A stretch of DNA of 64,000 nucleotides from Przewalskia tangutica. Taxonomy: Eukaryota; Streptophyta; Magnoliopsida; Solanales; Solanaceae. Below the pieces are notes generated by a model. The model saw nothing but the letters and a program-made list of their open reading frames with translations. It did not search any database and was not told the origin of the DNA. The stretch lies in assembly GCA_029844215.1 (NCBI GenBank), contig CM056724.1, positions 86,013,093 to 86,077,092 on the forward strand. The letters run 5' to 3'. Shown here piece by piece: positions 12,388 through 25,510 of this stretch (positions are counted from its first letter, which is position 1; each line of letters starts with the position of its first letter). The position numbers and the translations under genes were made by a program.

Positions 12388-13950
12388 GTTCACTCCGCTG
12401 CGGGTCACGTTAATCAGGACTATGTCATCTGCGAATAACATACATCATGTCACCACCCCTTGAATTTGTCGTGTTAGTCCATCCATCACCAAAGCAAATA
12501 GGAATGGTCTTAGAGCTAATCTCTAGTGAAACTCCATCATCACTGGAAAGTGCTCTGAGTCTCCTCCTACTATCCGTACCTTTGTCTTGGCTCCATCATA
12601 CATATCCTTGATCGCACTAGTGTACGCCATAAGTACAACTCTGACCTCCAGACATCTCCATAAGCACTTTGTCGTATGCCTTCTCGAAGTCGATGAAAAC
12701 CATATGTAGGTCCCTCTTCCTCTACCTATACTGCTCCACCAACCTCCTAATAAGATGAATGACTTCTGTAGTCGAACACCCCGACATGAATCCTAACAGG
12801 TTCTCAGAAATAGACACGTCTCTTCTCACCATCATCTCCACGACCCTTTCTCAAACTTTCATATGTCACCTTTATTCTTGTACAAAGGAATCATCGTACT
12901 CCACCTCCATTCTTCGGACATTCTTACTGTCTTAAAAATGACATTAAACAACTTAGTGAGCCACTCCAAACCTACTCTGCCTGCGCATTTCCAAAATTCA
13001 ACTAGAATCTCATTAGACCTGATCGCTCGTCCCTGCGCATCCTGCGAACAACACCCTTAACCTCCTCAACCTTAATACTTCTATAATATCCAAAATCTCG
13101 ATACCTTCCGGATTGCTCCAGGTCTCCCAGCACAATGTCTTTATCTCCTTCCTCGTTCAAGAGTTTTATGAAAGTAAGAACTGCCACCTCCGTCTAATAA
13201 ATGTGTCCTCCACCAGTACTTTGTCGTCCTCATCTTTGATGCACCTCACGTAATCCAAGTCACGGGTCCTCCTCTCATCGCCTTGACTAGTCTGTATTAC
13301 TTTTTATTCCAGCCTTTTTCCTCTAATTTCGTATAAGGCGTTCAAAAGCCGTCGTCTTCGCCACCGTAACCGCTAGCTTTACCTCCTTCCTCGCCATTTT
13401 ATATAATTCCATATTCGTCCATTTATCCACCTCATTCTTGCTTTCTACCAATTTCGTATACGCCACTTTCTTTGCTTCCACCTTCTCTTGAGCTTTATCA
13501 TTCCACCACCAGTCCCCTCGATGCCCACCACAGCTACCCCGCGAGACCCCTAGAACTTCTCTAGATACCTCCCGAATGCAATTGACCGTCCTATCTCACA
13601 CACCGGTTGCATTGCCACTATTCCCCAAGCCCCCTGGCCATCAACCTCTCCCAATCTCCAGTGCACTAGCCAAGGTCAAACTCCCTCATTTGATTGTTTG
13701 TCTGTCATCCACAACCATCTTCTTCTTCTCTATATTGATCTCCAAATCCATCACCAAAAGCTTATGTCGGGTTGTAAACACTCATTCGGAATAACCTTAA
13801 AGTCTTTACAAAGACCGTTATCAACCTTCCTAAGGAGCAAAAAGTCTATCTGAGTCTTAGCCACCGAACTACGGAAAGTCACCAAATGCTCCTCCTCATT
13901 CTTCAAGAACCTCGAATTGACTAACAGAAGAGTCAATATTTTAATCATAA

Positions 13951-14460
13951 TGGCTATTACTCAAGATCTAACCTCACTAAGAAAAGCAAGAGTATCAAAG
14001 TAACAAGGTTTTGTTTTGCCAATGTTGCTAAATGGTGAGTTGCACGCGGAAGGTACAAAGATTTCTTGATTCTTACGTCCAGAGATGGGCCTAGATCTGA
14101 GTATTGATATAAAAAGTAATGTTATAACTTATATGTGGACACTGACTTCCGCTGTAGAGAGAAACTCTGATACAATGTTAGTTATGAGAAAAACATTAAG
14201 TTGTGTAATCTAACACTTTAGCCTTCAGATTCTATGCTAGTAACGACAAAGCATAATGCTTACCATGTTGGCGGGATCAGAACATCCTGACTAAAATTGC
14301 CAGGAGGACATGGATTAAGAAGAATTGTTTTTTTGATAAGGAGAAATCCTTTGACTTGGCGATAAACATTCTCGAAAGAGCAGGAGACATCTAACAATCC
14401 AACTGCATTATGGCTGCAGGAGGCATCTAAGAATCCAGCTGCATTATGTCATATTTTTTT
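13951..14460. other. No recognisable feature
   Basis: This stretch lies between the truncated 5' end of the LINE and a third LINE tail. It has stops in all frames. A short near-duplication (TAACAATCCAACTGCATTATG and TAAGAATCCAGCTGCATTATG, about 14391-14446, 35 bp apart) is the only structure seen. Confidence 0.5.
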
Positions 14461-14541
14461 ACAAACAACAACAACATATCCAGTGAAATCCCACAACGTG
14501 GGATCTGGAGAGGGTAGAGTGTACGCAGACCTTACCTCTAT
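14461..14541 (-). mobile_element. RTE/TS-type retroposon 3' tail fragment
   Basis: ACAACAACAACATATCCAGTG starts the conserved 3' tail, read in reverse, and the match continues through GTACGCAGACCTTACCTCTA. Only about 80 bp remain before Tekay-like LTR sequence begins. It is a 5'-truncated insertion or the remnant of one. Confidence 0.65.
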
Positions 14542-15016
14542 CTTGGAGATTATTGAACAACAAACGAAATTTTTTCTTGATCCTAAGAACCCTAACCCGA
14601 GAGCTTTGCTAGCAAGAACAAGAGTTCTTCAAATTTTTCTAAGTGTAAAATAGCCTTGTCTTGCTACTAGTATGTTTAAATAACACTATGGAGGATCAAG
14701 ATTAGCACATATGGGTGGCTTGGATGCATTCTACTAAAAGATCAAGCCAACTGGCCCTTGGATTTAGTCAATAATATCAAGCTCTTAGCCTAGCAAGACT
14801 TGATCATCTTAACATTGGCCAAATGACCATTCTAACCTTGGTCCATTCGATCATGACCATCCAAGGGGTGACACGTGTCGCCCTCCCATTCGTCGCAATA
14901 TTTCGTTTCCCGATATTTCCATAATTCCGATAAATTTTTACTAGTCTCAAATCTTAACATTTTTTAGTTCTTACGTACGTTCTTATAAACATGTCCTGGA
15001 ATTACGGGGTGTAACA
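14542..15016 (-). mobile_element. Truncated 3' LTR of the large Tekay-like element
   Basis: The right end reads TACGGGGTGTAACA, the reverse of an LTR start. It is followed at once by the reverse of a polypurine tract and then by pol, so this is the 3' LTR of the element whose pol pieces lie at 15161, 18392 and 46005. Only the first 475 bp of the LTR (U3 side) remain; the rest is cut off at the retroposon tail. Confidence 0.75.
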
Positions 15017-15029
15017 TTCTTCCCCCCTT
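15017..15029 (-). other. Polypurine tract of the large Tekay-like element
   Basis: TTCTTCCCCCCTT on the plus strand is AAGGGGGGAAGAA on the coding strand, directly before the LTR start. It would prime plus-strand DNA synthesis. The same tract, with small changes, precedes the LTRs at 28349 and 36500. Confidence 0.65.
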
Positions 15030-15160
15030 AGAAACATTCGTCCCCGAATGTTCTTTCGGAGTCAATCTTATAAATAGCGACATAGTCTCCTTTTACAACC
15101 CCTACAAACCAATAATGTCACACGTGATCACATAATAGCACTTAAGCAAAAATACTTCAA

Positions 15161-15419
15161 TTAAAACTTGACAAGTAAGGGAAATGAATTACCTGAAGGT
15201 GTAGAGAATAGGTGAGGATACTTCTTCAACATGTCCTCCTCCGCTTCCCAAGTCATCTCCTCCCTATTATCATTCTGCCACAAGACTTTGACGGAAGACA
15301 CATCTTTGGTCCGCAGACGCCTGATTTGGCGATCGAGTATCGCTATGGGGCTCTCCTCATACGATAACCCCTCTGTCACCTGGACCTCGCTAGCTGGGAA
15401 AACTCTCGATGGATCTCCG
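15161..15419 (-). pseudogene. Chromodomain end of Tekay-like pol (piece 1 of 3)
   Basis: The translation reads SRVFPASEVQVTEGLSYEE, then SPIAILDRQIRRLRTKDVSS, VKVLWQNDNREEMTWEAEED, MLKKYPHLF. This is the C-terminal extension of chromovirus integrase with its chromodomain-type W and E positions (VLW, TWEAE). Such domains tether the integrase to chromatin. The reading frame is broken upstream by the solo LTR at 15420-18391, inserted two codons after RKCI; the rest of the integrase continues at 18392. The frame ends at 15161. The ORF itself is intact here, but the element is dead because of the insertions. Confidence 0.87.
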
Positions 15420-16312
15420 TGTCACGACCCGTTCCCGGGCCCGTGACTGGTGCCTTACCCGGGCACCCAAGTAGACATACATCAGAGTAACCAGCGGAAT
15501 ATAAACTTGCAACATGAAACAGTGTAAAATAAGAACAGTCTATCCAAAGAAAAGTTGCCTTTAGGCATGTATATAAATACCAAAAGTGAACAGTTACATC
15601 CCAACTTACAACAGGATTACAGACCTCTAAGAAGGTGTAAACACTATGACGGGACAGGGCCCCGTCATACCCCTGAATATACAAAACATCTACAACATCG
15701 GGGTGAACCGTACCAAAAGTCGAGCCTCCGGAGAAATGGTGCTCCTGACACCTGAGTAAAGATCCTAAGAATGGGGATCTACCACCTGCTTTCCCTTACC
15801 TGCGGCATGAACGCAGCCCCCCAAAGGAGGTCAGTACAATATGTACCAAGTATGTGAAACTGTAAAGTACTGATATATATATATAATCATAACATTTTAA
15901 AACCAATTCACAAATATGTACGAAACAACCAAGTTAACCGCACATCGTGCCACATCATAAACAAGAGCAAAAATAGATATAATGTAACTGGTCTTTTCTA
16001 GGCCGCTAATGATCGAAGCAAGGCCAATCGCCCATAGTATCATTATGCGAACCTAATCCTGGAACTCCGCGATCCGCATAGGCCCTTAGGCCGCGTAGGT
16101 ATTCTCGCATCGGGGTAGCTAACGCCCGGCATCGCCCCGGACTCCGCGATCCGCATGGCCACATAGATCGCGAGGTATTCTCGCGTCGGCGTAACACCCG
16201 GGTGATCATCACGGAACTCCGCGACTCGCATAGGTCCGTGGACCGCGTGAGGTATTCTCGCGTCGGGCGGCTAACCCACGACATCGTAACAAGTCGTGAG
16301 GGTGAGTGATAT

Positions 16313-16459
16313 AATACTAACACACCGCTTATCGTTAAACAACATAAGCACAACAAGAATAACCTCCTTACCTGGCGTCACAAGATACTAACACAACGCT
16401 TATCGTTAAACAACATAAGCACAACAAGAATAACCTCCTTACCTGGCGTCACAAGATAC
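16313..16459. repeat. 70-bp tandem duplication in the solo LTR
   Basis: Two full copies and the start of a third, 70 bp apart, contain CGCTTATCGTTAAACAACAT and CCTCCTTACCTGGCGTCACA. Just left of it (16040-16300) lies a looser array of GGAACTCCGCGATCCGCATA-like units. Confidence 0.8.
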
Positions 16460-17047
16460 TAACACACGTAGCATCATAACATGTTTATCAAACCAACTTA
16501 CCATACCTTCAAACATCATTTCAAGCATTTGATAAACAAATAATTAAACCGTTTTTCTTATCTTTCTTAAGTCGTTATAGCTAGCTTCCCATAAAGCTAG
16601 TATAACACTTAAAACTTTTTATGAAAACCAAGTATTACTTTTCTTCCAAAATGATTCATAACTCTTTTTGAAATATTCAAGATTCTTATTAATTAGAACT
16701 CAAGTCCAAAGACATCAAAGTAAAGCCAAATTTAGTTCAACACACGTACGTCTACCGTACTATATATATTTCAAAAATATCATGCTCAAAGGGATAGGAA
16801 GAATCACATACCTCCTCGGCGAAATCCACTTGCCAAGTCGGATATGTCGCGCGCAGAGTGTCAACCTATAATAGTCAAAACACGTCTATCAACTTCTAGT
16901 TTTACGTGGGATTCTTCTAAGTAAGATTTCTCTTGGTCTACGAAAAATTGGGCAGAACCTCCCCCGTTTCTACTCAATTCTCCACCTTTTTCAAGGCCCG
17001 ATAATAGTAACCAACATGCCATAAATAAGGCACAATAATTCCGAAAT

Positions 17048-17275
17048 TTAAAGAAGGGGATCACACGCCCAAACGGAACGTGATTAACAATCTTCCCCTT
17101 AACAACAACAATAATTAAAGAAGGGGATCACACGCCCAAACGGAACGCGATTAACAATCTTCCCCTTAACAACAATGTAAATACATTCCAAAGTAAATAC
17201 AGTCCAAAATAAATACGGTCCAAAGTAAATACGGTCCAAAGTAAATACGGTCCAAAGTAAATACAGTCTTTAAGT
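17048..17275. repeat. 67-bp and 16-bp tandem arrays in the solo LTR
   Basis: TTAAAGAAGGGGATCACACG occurs twice with a 67-bp period. It is followed by about five to six copies of a 16-bp unit, CCAAAGTAAATACGGT. Confidence 0.8.
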
Positions 17276-18391
17276 TGGGGTCCTTGGCCAACTTTTACAA
17301 TTTTACTTATCCAATTACTTCATTAGTCTTCCAACTTATATTCCAATCTTTATATAAGTTATAGTTTCTTTGTTGTTAACTTCTTAGTCAAGTAATGGAT
17401 ACATTTTTACCATTTTAATGGCTAATATGCCAATTCTCCTTTTAACATCTTAACAAGATCCAAATCTTTCCTTATGTCTCATACTTCATAATATACTTCC
17501 AATATATGTATAATATTCAATATACATAATAATCAACTTCACAAAGCGGTTAAGGTTCATTACCTCAATAATAGCCCAAAAATATCCAAGAACTTAAAGT
17601 CGTTCCAAAGCAAGTCTTAGCTCCAAATCTTTGTGTTCCAAACCACCACAAGTCTCCCTTAGAAGTTCCTAACCAACTTCTATTCAAGAATTAACTCCAA
17701 AAAGTGAAGAACACTTAGGTTTCAAAACTGCCCACTCTCGGCTTTGTGAGGATTTTTGAGGCTAGGGGTGTGAAATCTTGTCTAACTCTTGGTTAATAAT
17801 CTTCCTAATACATTAAGGAAGAACACTTATAAGTTTAAGAATTTTTGGACAACAATTGCTCAAAAAATACAAGGTTGGACGAGAGCAACTAGGGAGGGAG
17901 AGAAAATATTTTCAAGTCTTGAAATATTCTAAGTGTGGAAGATTTTCATCAACTAGAGGGGTTTATATAGTACAACTAAGGGTTAGGATTAAAACATGTG
18001 TATGGTATAGATTGTTTGTGTAGGTTCCTTTCTCCACTTGTCCCATAAATGTCATGCAAGACTTTGACCATTTGACTTGCCCAATATCTCAAAACAAATG
18101 TCCACTTATGACATGCAAGACTTTTGGCCACTTGTCTTGCCCACTAGTCTTGAAAAAAAACGTCCAACATGGCTCTTGGGGTGACACATGTCGCCCTCCT
18201 ATTGGTCCAAAATATTTATCTCTCGGAAAAAATTCCATAATCGTTAAAATATTGAAAACGTAAAAAATTTCCTTCACAAGCTTCGGAATATTTTCCGTCG
18301 GAAAACAATTCTTTCATTCTTACCCTAATTAGGGCTTATACATTCGTACGTACGTCCTTACATACATACACCGGAACTACGGGGTATAACA

Positions 18392-20032
18392 CTCCGATAC
18401 ACTTCCGTAACATAGAAACATGGAAGACCGGATGTACCGCCTCTAAATCCGATGGCAGATCCAACTCATAGGCAACTTTGCCTACTCTACGGATGATCTG
18501 GTAGGGCCCAATGTACCTTGGGCTAAGTTTCCCCTTCTTTCCGAACCTCATCACACCCTTCATGGGTGATACCTTCAAGAAGACCCAATCGTCTACCTGA
18601 AACTCCAAATGTCGACGCCGATTATCCGCATAAGACTTCTGCCGACTCTGAGTTGCTAACAGTCTCTCCTGTATAAGCTTCACATTATCCACAACCTGCT
18701 GAATCAAGTCTGGCCCAACTAACTGAACCTCGCCCACGTCGAACCAACCAATTGGCGACCTACACTTTCGCCCATACAAAGCCTCATATGGCGCCATCTG
18801 AATGCTAGAATGGTAGATGTTGTTATAAGCAAACTCCACAAGAGGCAAATGATCCTCCCATCTACCCCTGAAATCAATAACACAGGCCCACAGCATATCC
18901 TCAAGTGTCTGGATAGTACGCTCTGCCTGCCCGTCGGTCTGAGGATGAACCGCAGTACTGAGACTCACCTGTGTCCCTAACCTCTTCTGGAAAGACCTCC
19001 AGAAGTTAGCCGTAAACTGGGCTCCTCTATCTGATATAATCGATATAGGAACTCCGTGCAGTCTCACAATCTCCCTGATATACAATCTAGCATAATCCTC
19101 AGCCGAATACATAGTCCTGACTGGAAGAAAGTGGGCTGATTTCGTCAGCCTGTCTACAATAACCCAGATGGAATCACACTTCCTCTGAGTACGAGGTAAC
19201 CCTGTAACAAAATCCATGTTGATCACCTCCCACTTCTATGTCGGAACATCAATCACCTGCAATAGCCTACCGGGCTTTTGGTGCTCAACCTTGACCTGCT
19301 GACAATTAGGACACTGAGCAACAAACCCTGTCGCGTCCCTCTTCAGGCTATCCCACCAATACACACATCTGAGGTCATGGTACATCTTAGTCGACCCCGG
19401 ATGAATAGAGTAACGAGCACTGTGAGCCTCTCCCAGAATCTGCTGACGAAGTCCTGCAACATCGGGAACACACAACTTGCCCTCAAATCTTAGCACCCCA
19501 TCAGGCGTTACCTCAAATAGACTCTTCTCCTCTCGAAGAGCCGTATCTCAATGCCATATCATAACTGGATCCTCATACTATCGCCTCTTCACCTCCTCAA
19601 CGATGGAAGACTCGGCAACCTCACGAACCCGTACCCCACTATCATCGGTACCGACCAACCGAACCCCAAGGCTCGCTAGTTGATGGATCTGACGGACCAT
19701 GTCCTGTCTATCTGGTTGCACCTCTGACAGACTCCCCATCGATCTACGACTCAAAGCATCTGCAACCACGTTGGCTTTTCCCGAATGGTATAGGATATCA
19801 ACATCATAATCCTTCAACAACTTTAACCACCGTATCTGCCGCAAGTTCAGCTCCCTCTGCCTGAAGATGTAATGGAGGCTCTTGTGGTCTGTATAAATAT
19901 CCACATGAACCCCGTATAAATAATGTCTCCAAATCTTCAAGGCATGAATAACTGCGGCCAACTCTAAGTCGTGAGTAGGGTAATTCCTCTCATGCTTCCG
20001 TAGCTGTCGGGAAGCATAGGCTATTACCTTGC
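18392..20032 (-). pseudogene. Integrase and RNase H of Tekay-like pol (piece 2 of 3)
   Basis: Read on the minus strand from 20032: RNase H (SRQLRKHERNYPTHDLELAA, then YTDHKSLHYIF and NVVADALSRR), the integrase zinc-binding domain (H-x-H around EAHSARYSIHPGSTK, CPNCQQVK) and the integrase core with all three catalytic acids (IVDRLTKSAHF, IISDRGAQF, GQAERTIQTLE). Then come the C-terminal GPYQIIRRVGKVAYELDLP and HPVFHVSMLRKCIG. At least three in-frame stops interrupt it: after VEEVKRR, soon after at MIWH, and at DVPT where W is expected before KWEVINMDF (TGG to TAG). Pieces 1 and 3 lie beyond the solo LTRs on either side. Confidence 0.9.
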
Positions 20033-23000
20033 TGTCACGACCCGACCTCGGGCCCGTGACTGGTGCCTTACCCCGGGCACCCTAGTGATACAATCATCAG
20101 AGAAAATCAGCGGAAATAAAACTCATAAAAGATAAACAGTGAAATAAGAAAACAAGCTAACCAAAATGGTTACCTCTCTGTAACAAATGAAAACTTGAGC
20201 GATTCATCCTTTACAAACCACACTTGTAAGGCTCTGCACCTAAGAATTTTATAACAATGACGGGACGGGGCCCCGCCATGCCACGAATGTACAAAGTCCA
20301 CAACTTGAGGCAGTACCACAAGACAAGCTTAGGAGATATGGAGCTTTCAGGAATGAACAACGATCCTAAGAGTGCGGATCAACAAGCTATGTACCTCAAC
20401 ACAGGGCATGAGCGGCCGAAGGAGTCGATCTGACAGTACAGTATGTGGCGAAAATCGAAAATGAAATCATAACAGTCTATATAAGACAGGAGACATGTGT
20501 GCTAGCCGTACTACAGAACACCATATATATTAGCAGTCATGTCAAGTCAGGGACTCATGCCCGTAAAATCATCACTCAAATACAACCCGGGAATTTAACC
20601 CGCACAATGGCCGCATGCCCCGGCATCTCACCTCGGTATAAGCATGGCCCTGGAACCGTCCTAGTGGGCCCATACTGTTAGACCCCGTAAGTCCAGGACA
20701 TGTATAAGAGAATGTACGTAAGGAATCAAGACTTGGAAATTGGTACGAAATGAAGAATTGTTTTTCCGACGGAAAATCTTCCGAACGTCGGAAAGGAAAA
20801 ATGTTCGTTGATGAGAATTGGATTCTCAAAATGTATTATTTGAGGATTATGGAACTTTTAACATTATGGAAATTTGTTTTTACGGATTTGGTCATGTGGG
20901 GCCCACCCGAGGAATTTTACGTTTTGTGGGGACCACGAGGGTTACGGAATTTTATGGACGAATGAGAGGGTGACACGTGGCACCCCCACATATGGTATTG
21001 GACGATTTTGGTAAGGGTATAATGGTCATTGACCATCAAGGAAGATAAGTCTTCAAAGCTTGAGATTGTTGACCAAGTCAACTTGTCCACGTGGCTATTA
21101 TCCATGTGTTCTTCATCCAAGCCACACAATTGTTATAATCTAGGCCTTCCATTGTGTTATATATACACTACACTAGTGCAAGACAAGGTCTTCAACACTT
21201 AGAAAATTTCACAACATTTCTTGTCCCTTTAGAGGCTCTAGGGTTCACCCCTTTGCTCACAAGAAAAATTTGTAGTTTTGATCCATTATTCACAAGACTT
21301 TAACCCAAGGTCCCTAAGGGTTTTTTAAGGATATCTCAATAGAAAGATTTCGGAAAAACGACGTTTTCGTATTAGTCGCAAGGCGGAAACTTAAGGAGTT
21401 CTTCAACTTTGAAGTTGGAACTTGAAGATGGGTTCTTCATAGGCTTCTAAGGAGTGTTTGGAGCGGATTGTAACATAAGGAAAGGAGCTAAGAATTGCTA
21501 AGGAGCGACTTTGAATCTTGGAAATTTTAAGGGCTTGTAAAGGTATAAATCTTGTCGTTTTAGACATTAAAGTTTACTTATCATTGTAGTTATGGATATT
21601 AGCAAGCATGAGGTATTTAGTATGAGGTTTGATAAGTTTATTGGCTATTGGAACCCTAATCCGAAAACTAGCATGTTTAGCCTTAAGATTACAATTCAAG
21701 TTGATTATTAGTTTAAGTCGTCGCATGTTGTATAAAGAAGGAAATTGTAGTTGTTGAAGTTGTTTATGACTATATAACATGTTAGACCTTAGAACTTGGA
21801 ATTGGAAAAGGATTGGAAAAGACTTTTAATTGTTGGTTATGTTGTTGGCCGAGAATGGCTTGGATTTTAAACTACTTGGTATGAATTGTGGGGCGGAATT
21901 TTACACGTATTGTAAGGCGTGTAATCCCCTTTGGTTGGTTGTTGTTTTGAGCCTTAAATGTGGCATGTTTGGTTATTTTATTCGGCCTTGAAAAAGGTGG
22001 CAAAGTATGTAGAAACAAAGGAAGTGCTGTCCGATTTTCCGTAGAATAAGAGACCGTGTACTTAGTATTATTCTACGTTAGAAACTAGAAATTGATAGTC
22101 ATGTTGTGACCATTATAGGTTGACAATTCTACGTACGGCGTATTCGGCTTAGCTTGTGGATTTTAGCCGAAAAGGTATGTGAACTATCTCCTCTTCTAGC
22201 ATGATTCCTTAAGATAAAGAAAGTATGTCCTACTCCTTAAATGATCCATTCCTTGGTTATATTTGGATTGCCTAAAATAGAATTTGTTCTATGTACTTCC
22301 TTGATTGTACTTTGATGTTTAAATTGTAAGTTGTATAATCCATTGCCTTAGTGGATTTTGGACTCTTAAGAGTGAAAGTATTTTACTTAAAGTACATAGA
22401 GTCTTGAAAAGGAAGGGGTTTGTTATACCCCGTATTTCCAGAATATGTACGTGAGGGCGTACGTATAAAAATTTGAGCCTTAAAGATTTGGCAAGTTCGA
22501 AATTTGGGCACAAGTGCCGAATAGAATCGTTTTTCGACGAAACGTTTTACTAAACTTGCGAAGGGAAAATTCCGGCTATGTCATTTATAATTTTTGCGGA
22601 TATTTCCGAGAGACGAAACATTTTGGACCAACGGGAGGGTGACAAGTGTCACCCTCACATTGGCCGTGACTTTGGGCGGTATTGGACGAAATAGGTGGCA
22701 TGGTTAGGTAGGATATTTTGTGCAAGTTGGTGTGGTAGATGGATAAGGTGCACATGGCTTTATCCTAGCCCTACACTTGCCTAACACTTGGAAGAATCTT
22801 GACCATTGGTTGGCCATTTCTTGACCTATAAATACCCCCCCTTGTTGAAGAGTTATTTCATCCAAACTTGAGCAATCTTTCTAAGTCTCACAATACTCCC
22901 TCCCTCTTGATATTTCGTCCAAGAGCACCTCCCCCCCCCCCCTCTTTTTAAGCCTTGGCCGAGAGCCTCCCACTTTTGAGAAGCTTGGCCGAGAGGGTCT

Positions 23001-23681
23001 CCCCCCCCTAGCCTAGTTGTTTTCGTATAATACCCCTTGTTGTGGTATAGAAATACTCTCCTAGTATTGTTATAATGCCCAAATACCTTGACCCAAATAC
23101 CTTGTAGTATTCCCAAGGTTACACTTATACAAAAGCCCAGAAAATACTATTATACTTTCTTTAGCCACTAAACGAAACCCTAAGGAAAATCTTCATTGAT
23201 AGTTGAAGTATTTAAGTAGAAGTTGGTTAGAACTTCTAAGGGTTGTTTGGAGCGGATTGGAGCACTCGGAGTAGGAGCTAAGCGTTGCTCAGGAGCGACT
23301 TTAAACTCGGATAATTTTGGGCTCATCGAGGTAAATACTACTGTCCTTCTATTGTAATTGGAAATTACATACCGTAAATAGTAGAAATGAATATAAGATT
23401 CATATAAGAGAATTGAACCGTAATAGAAGGATATTCTGAGAATAGACTTGAATCACATCGAGAAGAATATAAGTAGAAGTTTAAGCGTACTTACATAGGG
23501 TGTATTCTGATGGTGATAACCTTTATTGGTTGAATGTTTTGCAAGTAGCATGTGCTACTTAGAAGGTGGACAAGGCTAGCGGGTTATAGCGTGAAGCGTT
23601 TTGCTTATAGTCGATAATCGTCGCGGTATGTGATTCTTCCTATACTCTTGAGCATGATATTTTAAAGGAAGATATATATAG

Positions 23682-24010
23682 TATGCGGCAATGTCTTTTG
23701 ACTTAAGCACGAATAATATATAGTACGGTAGGCGTCGTGTGCTAATTGAACGTGGTTATGCGGCAATGTCTTTTGACTTAAGCTGAATAATATATAGTAC
23801 GATGAGCGACGTGTGCTAATTGAACGTGGTTATGCGGCAATGTCTTTTGACTTAAGCCCGAATAATATATAGTACGGTGAGCGACGTGTGCTAATTGAGC
23901 GTAGTTATGCGGCAATGTCTTTTGACTTAAGCCCGAATAATATATAGTACGGTAGGCGTCGTGTGCTAATTGAGCGTGGTTATGCGGCAATGTCTTTTGA
24001 CTTAAGCTTT
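23682..24010. repeat. 75-bp tandem array in the 5' LTR
   Basis: Five copies start at about 23682, 23758, 23832, 23907 and 23982, each with ATGCGGCAATGTCTTTTGAC and GAATAATATATAGTACGGT. The matching array in the 3' LTR is at about 29590-29930. Confidence 0.88.
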
Positions 24011-25109
24011 GAATAATCAGAAACTTGAAGTATGTCACAAGAGTTAAGAAACCATTTTTGAAAGAAGAGTAACACTTGGGTTTAAAGGTTTTAAAAAGAG
24101 TTATACTAGCTTTATGGGGAGTTAGGTATAACGTCTTAAGAGAGGTAAAGAAAATGGTTTACTAATTTTAGAAGTTAAGAGACTTGATCTTATAAGATAA
24201 GAGACTTAACTTAAATGAATTAATATGAGTTTTGTGTGAAACCTCATTCGTGAGTAATGAGTACGTGGTTTTTTTAAAGGAATAATGTTTCTTGATTTGG
24301 AAATCGAGAATGTGTATCGACAAACCACCGCAGCGTTAATAAAGGAAAATGTATTGAATAATGAAGTATTATTAAAACCAGGTAGAAACCTCCATCCGCA
24401 TAGAAGCTAAGATGAGACAAAATGATATTACATTTCCTAGATCATGGTCGCTTAATAAGATTTATGAACAAGAATAACCTACTACTTTATGGCATATGTT
24501 ACTCAATTGTTTTAAAAGAAAGTAAGACATTGAACTATGAAACTTTTCTAAAAAGAGACTTGAGTAATTGAAATTAGGCAAACTGGAACTTTAGGGAAAA
24601 GAAAGGCGTTGTTGTGTCTTAAATTGGTTTAAAACATAAAGTGTTATAACAAGCCTTATGGGAAGTGAGTTATAACGATTTTATGAAAAAGGGTTTTATC
24701 ATTGGTTTTAATGTGGTAACTTGACTTTAAAAAGAGAAGTGTTTTGGTCTAAAAAGAAGGCATGGTATTTCCTTGATTTGGTTTTATAAAAGGAATGGAT
24801 CTCTTTAAAAGGAATTTAACGTACGTAGTACTTTAGGGTTAAAACCCGGACTTTGACATAAAATGAAAGTACCTTGAGTTATGTATAACTTGCCTATGCT
24901 TATTGTGAAACTTGCCTATGCTTGTTGTTGTAAGACTTGCCTATGCTTGTTGTGATAGCCTTTGTTGTGCAAGAATTGTGTTTCTATACTACCGCGTCTC
25001 TCGATGGAGGGTCGGTTGACTTGTTGAGAACTTATTGGGACGTGCCGGCAGTGACGGAGAAATTCCACGGGTACACTCCTCTTGATAGTGTTATTTTTAC
25101 TAATCGCTT

Positions 25110-25510
25110 TGGACATACTGACACGATGCGTAGCGCACGGGTATGCTTCCATTTTTGATTGCTGTCTGGTTGTTCCTTTTTGGACATACTGACACGATGC
25201 GTAGCGCACGGGTATGTTTCCATTTTGGATTACTGCCTTATTGTTCCTTTTTGGACATACTGACACGATGCGTAGCGCACGGGTATGTTTCCATTTTGGA
25301 TTGTTGTCTTACTGTTTCCATTTTGGATTACTGCCTTATTGTTCCTTTTTGGACATACTGACACGATGCGTAGCGCACGGGTATGTTTCCATTTTGGATT
25401 GCTGTCTTACTGTTTCCATTTTGGATTGCTGTCTTACTGTTTCCATTTTGATTGTTGTCTTGTTGTTCCCTTATGGACATACTGACACGATGCGTAGCGC
25501 ACGAGTATGC
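25110..25510. repeat. About 70-bp tandem array in the 5' LTR
   Basis: Five copies carry GGACATACTGACACGATGCG followed by TAGCGCACGGGTATG, with spacing of about 70 to 125 bp because a TTCCATTTTGGAT sub-unit also varies in number. The 3' LTR has four copies (about 31011-31320, one with GGATATACTG). Long frames through the array on either strand are repeat artefacts. Confidence 0.88.

Larger units (their letters stand above)
8227..13950 (-). mobile_element. RTE-type LINE, 5'-truncated, split by a solo LTR
   Basis: Read on the minus strand, it starts inside the endonuclease end (VTFRSSVAKTQIDFLLLR, about 13800-13890). It passes reverse transcriptase motif A (FIDFEKAYDKV, 12666-12698) and the catalytic FADD box (12424-12435), reaches GVN at 12393, and resumes at 9371 as AKLEV after a solo LTR. 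The C-terminal part (FKYLESIIQRNGEIDDDVTHRIG, 9150-9215) is typical of plant RTE elements. The 3' UTR ends in (CAA)n on the plus strand at 8229-8246. Several frameshifts and stops are present, so it is inactive. Start and domain order fit a family of about 3.3 kb that has lost the 5' half of its endonuclease. LINEs of this type share their 3' tail with Solanaceae TS-like SINEs. Confidence 0.85.
15420..18391 (-). mobile_element. Solo LTR between integrase and chromodomain (TSD CTCCG)
   Basis: The plus strand runs TGTCACGACCCGTTCCC to CTACGGGGTATAACA. CTCCG flanks both sides (15415-15419 and 18392-18396). Its removal rejoins LRKCIG to the chromodomain frame. It is 2.97 kb with no internal domains. 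Confidence 0.94.

Noticed and set aside
25110..25510. CRISPR-like array: regularly spaced near-identical 35-bp words
   Set aside because: It lies inside plant LTRs, recurs in the paired LTR, its spacers are themselves repeated, and the genome is eukaryotic. It is a tandem repeat.
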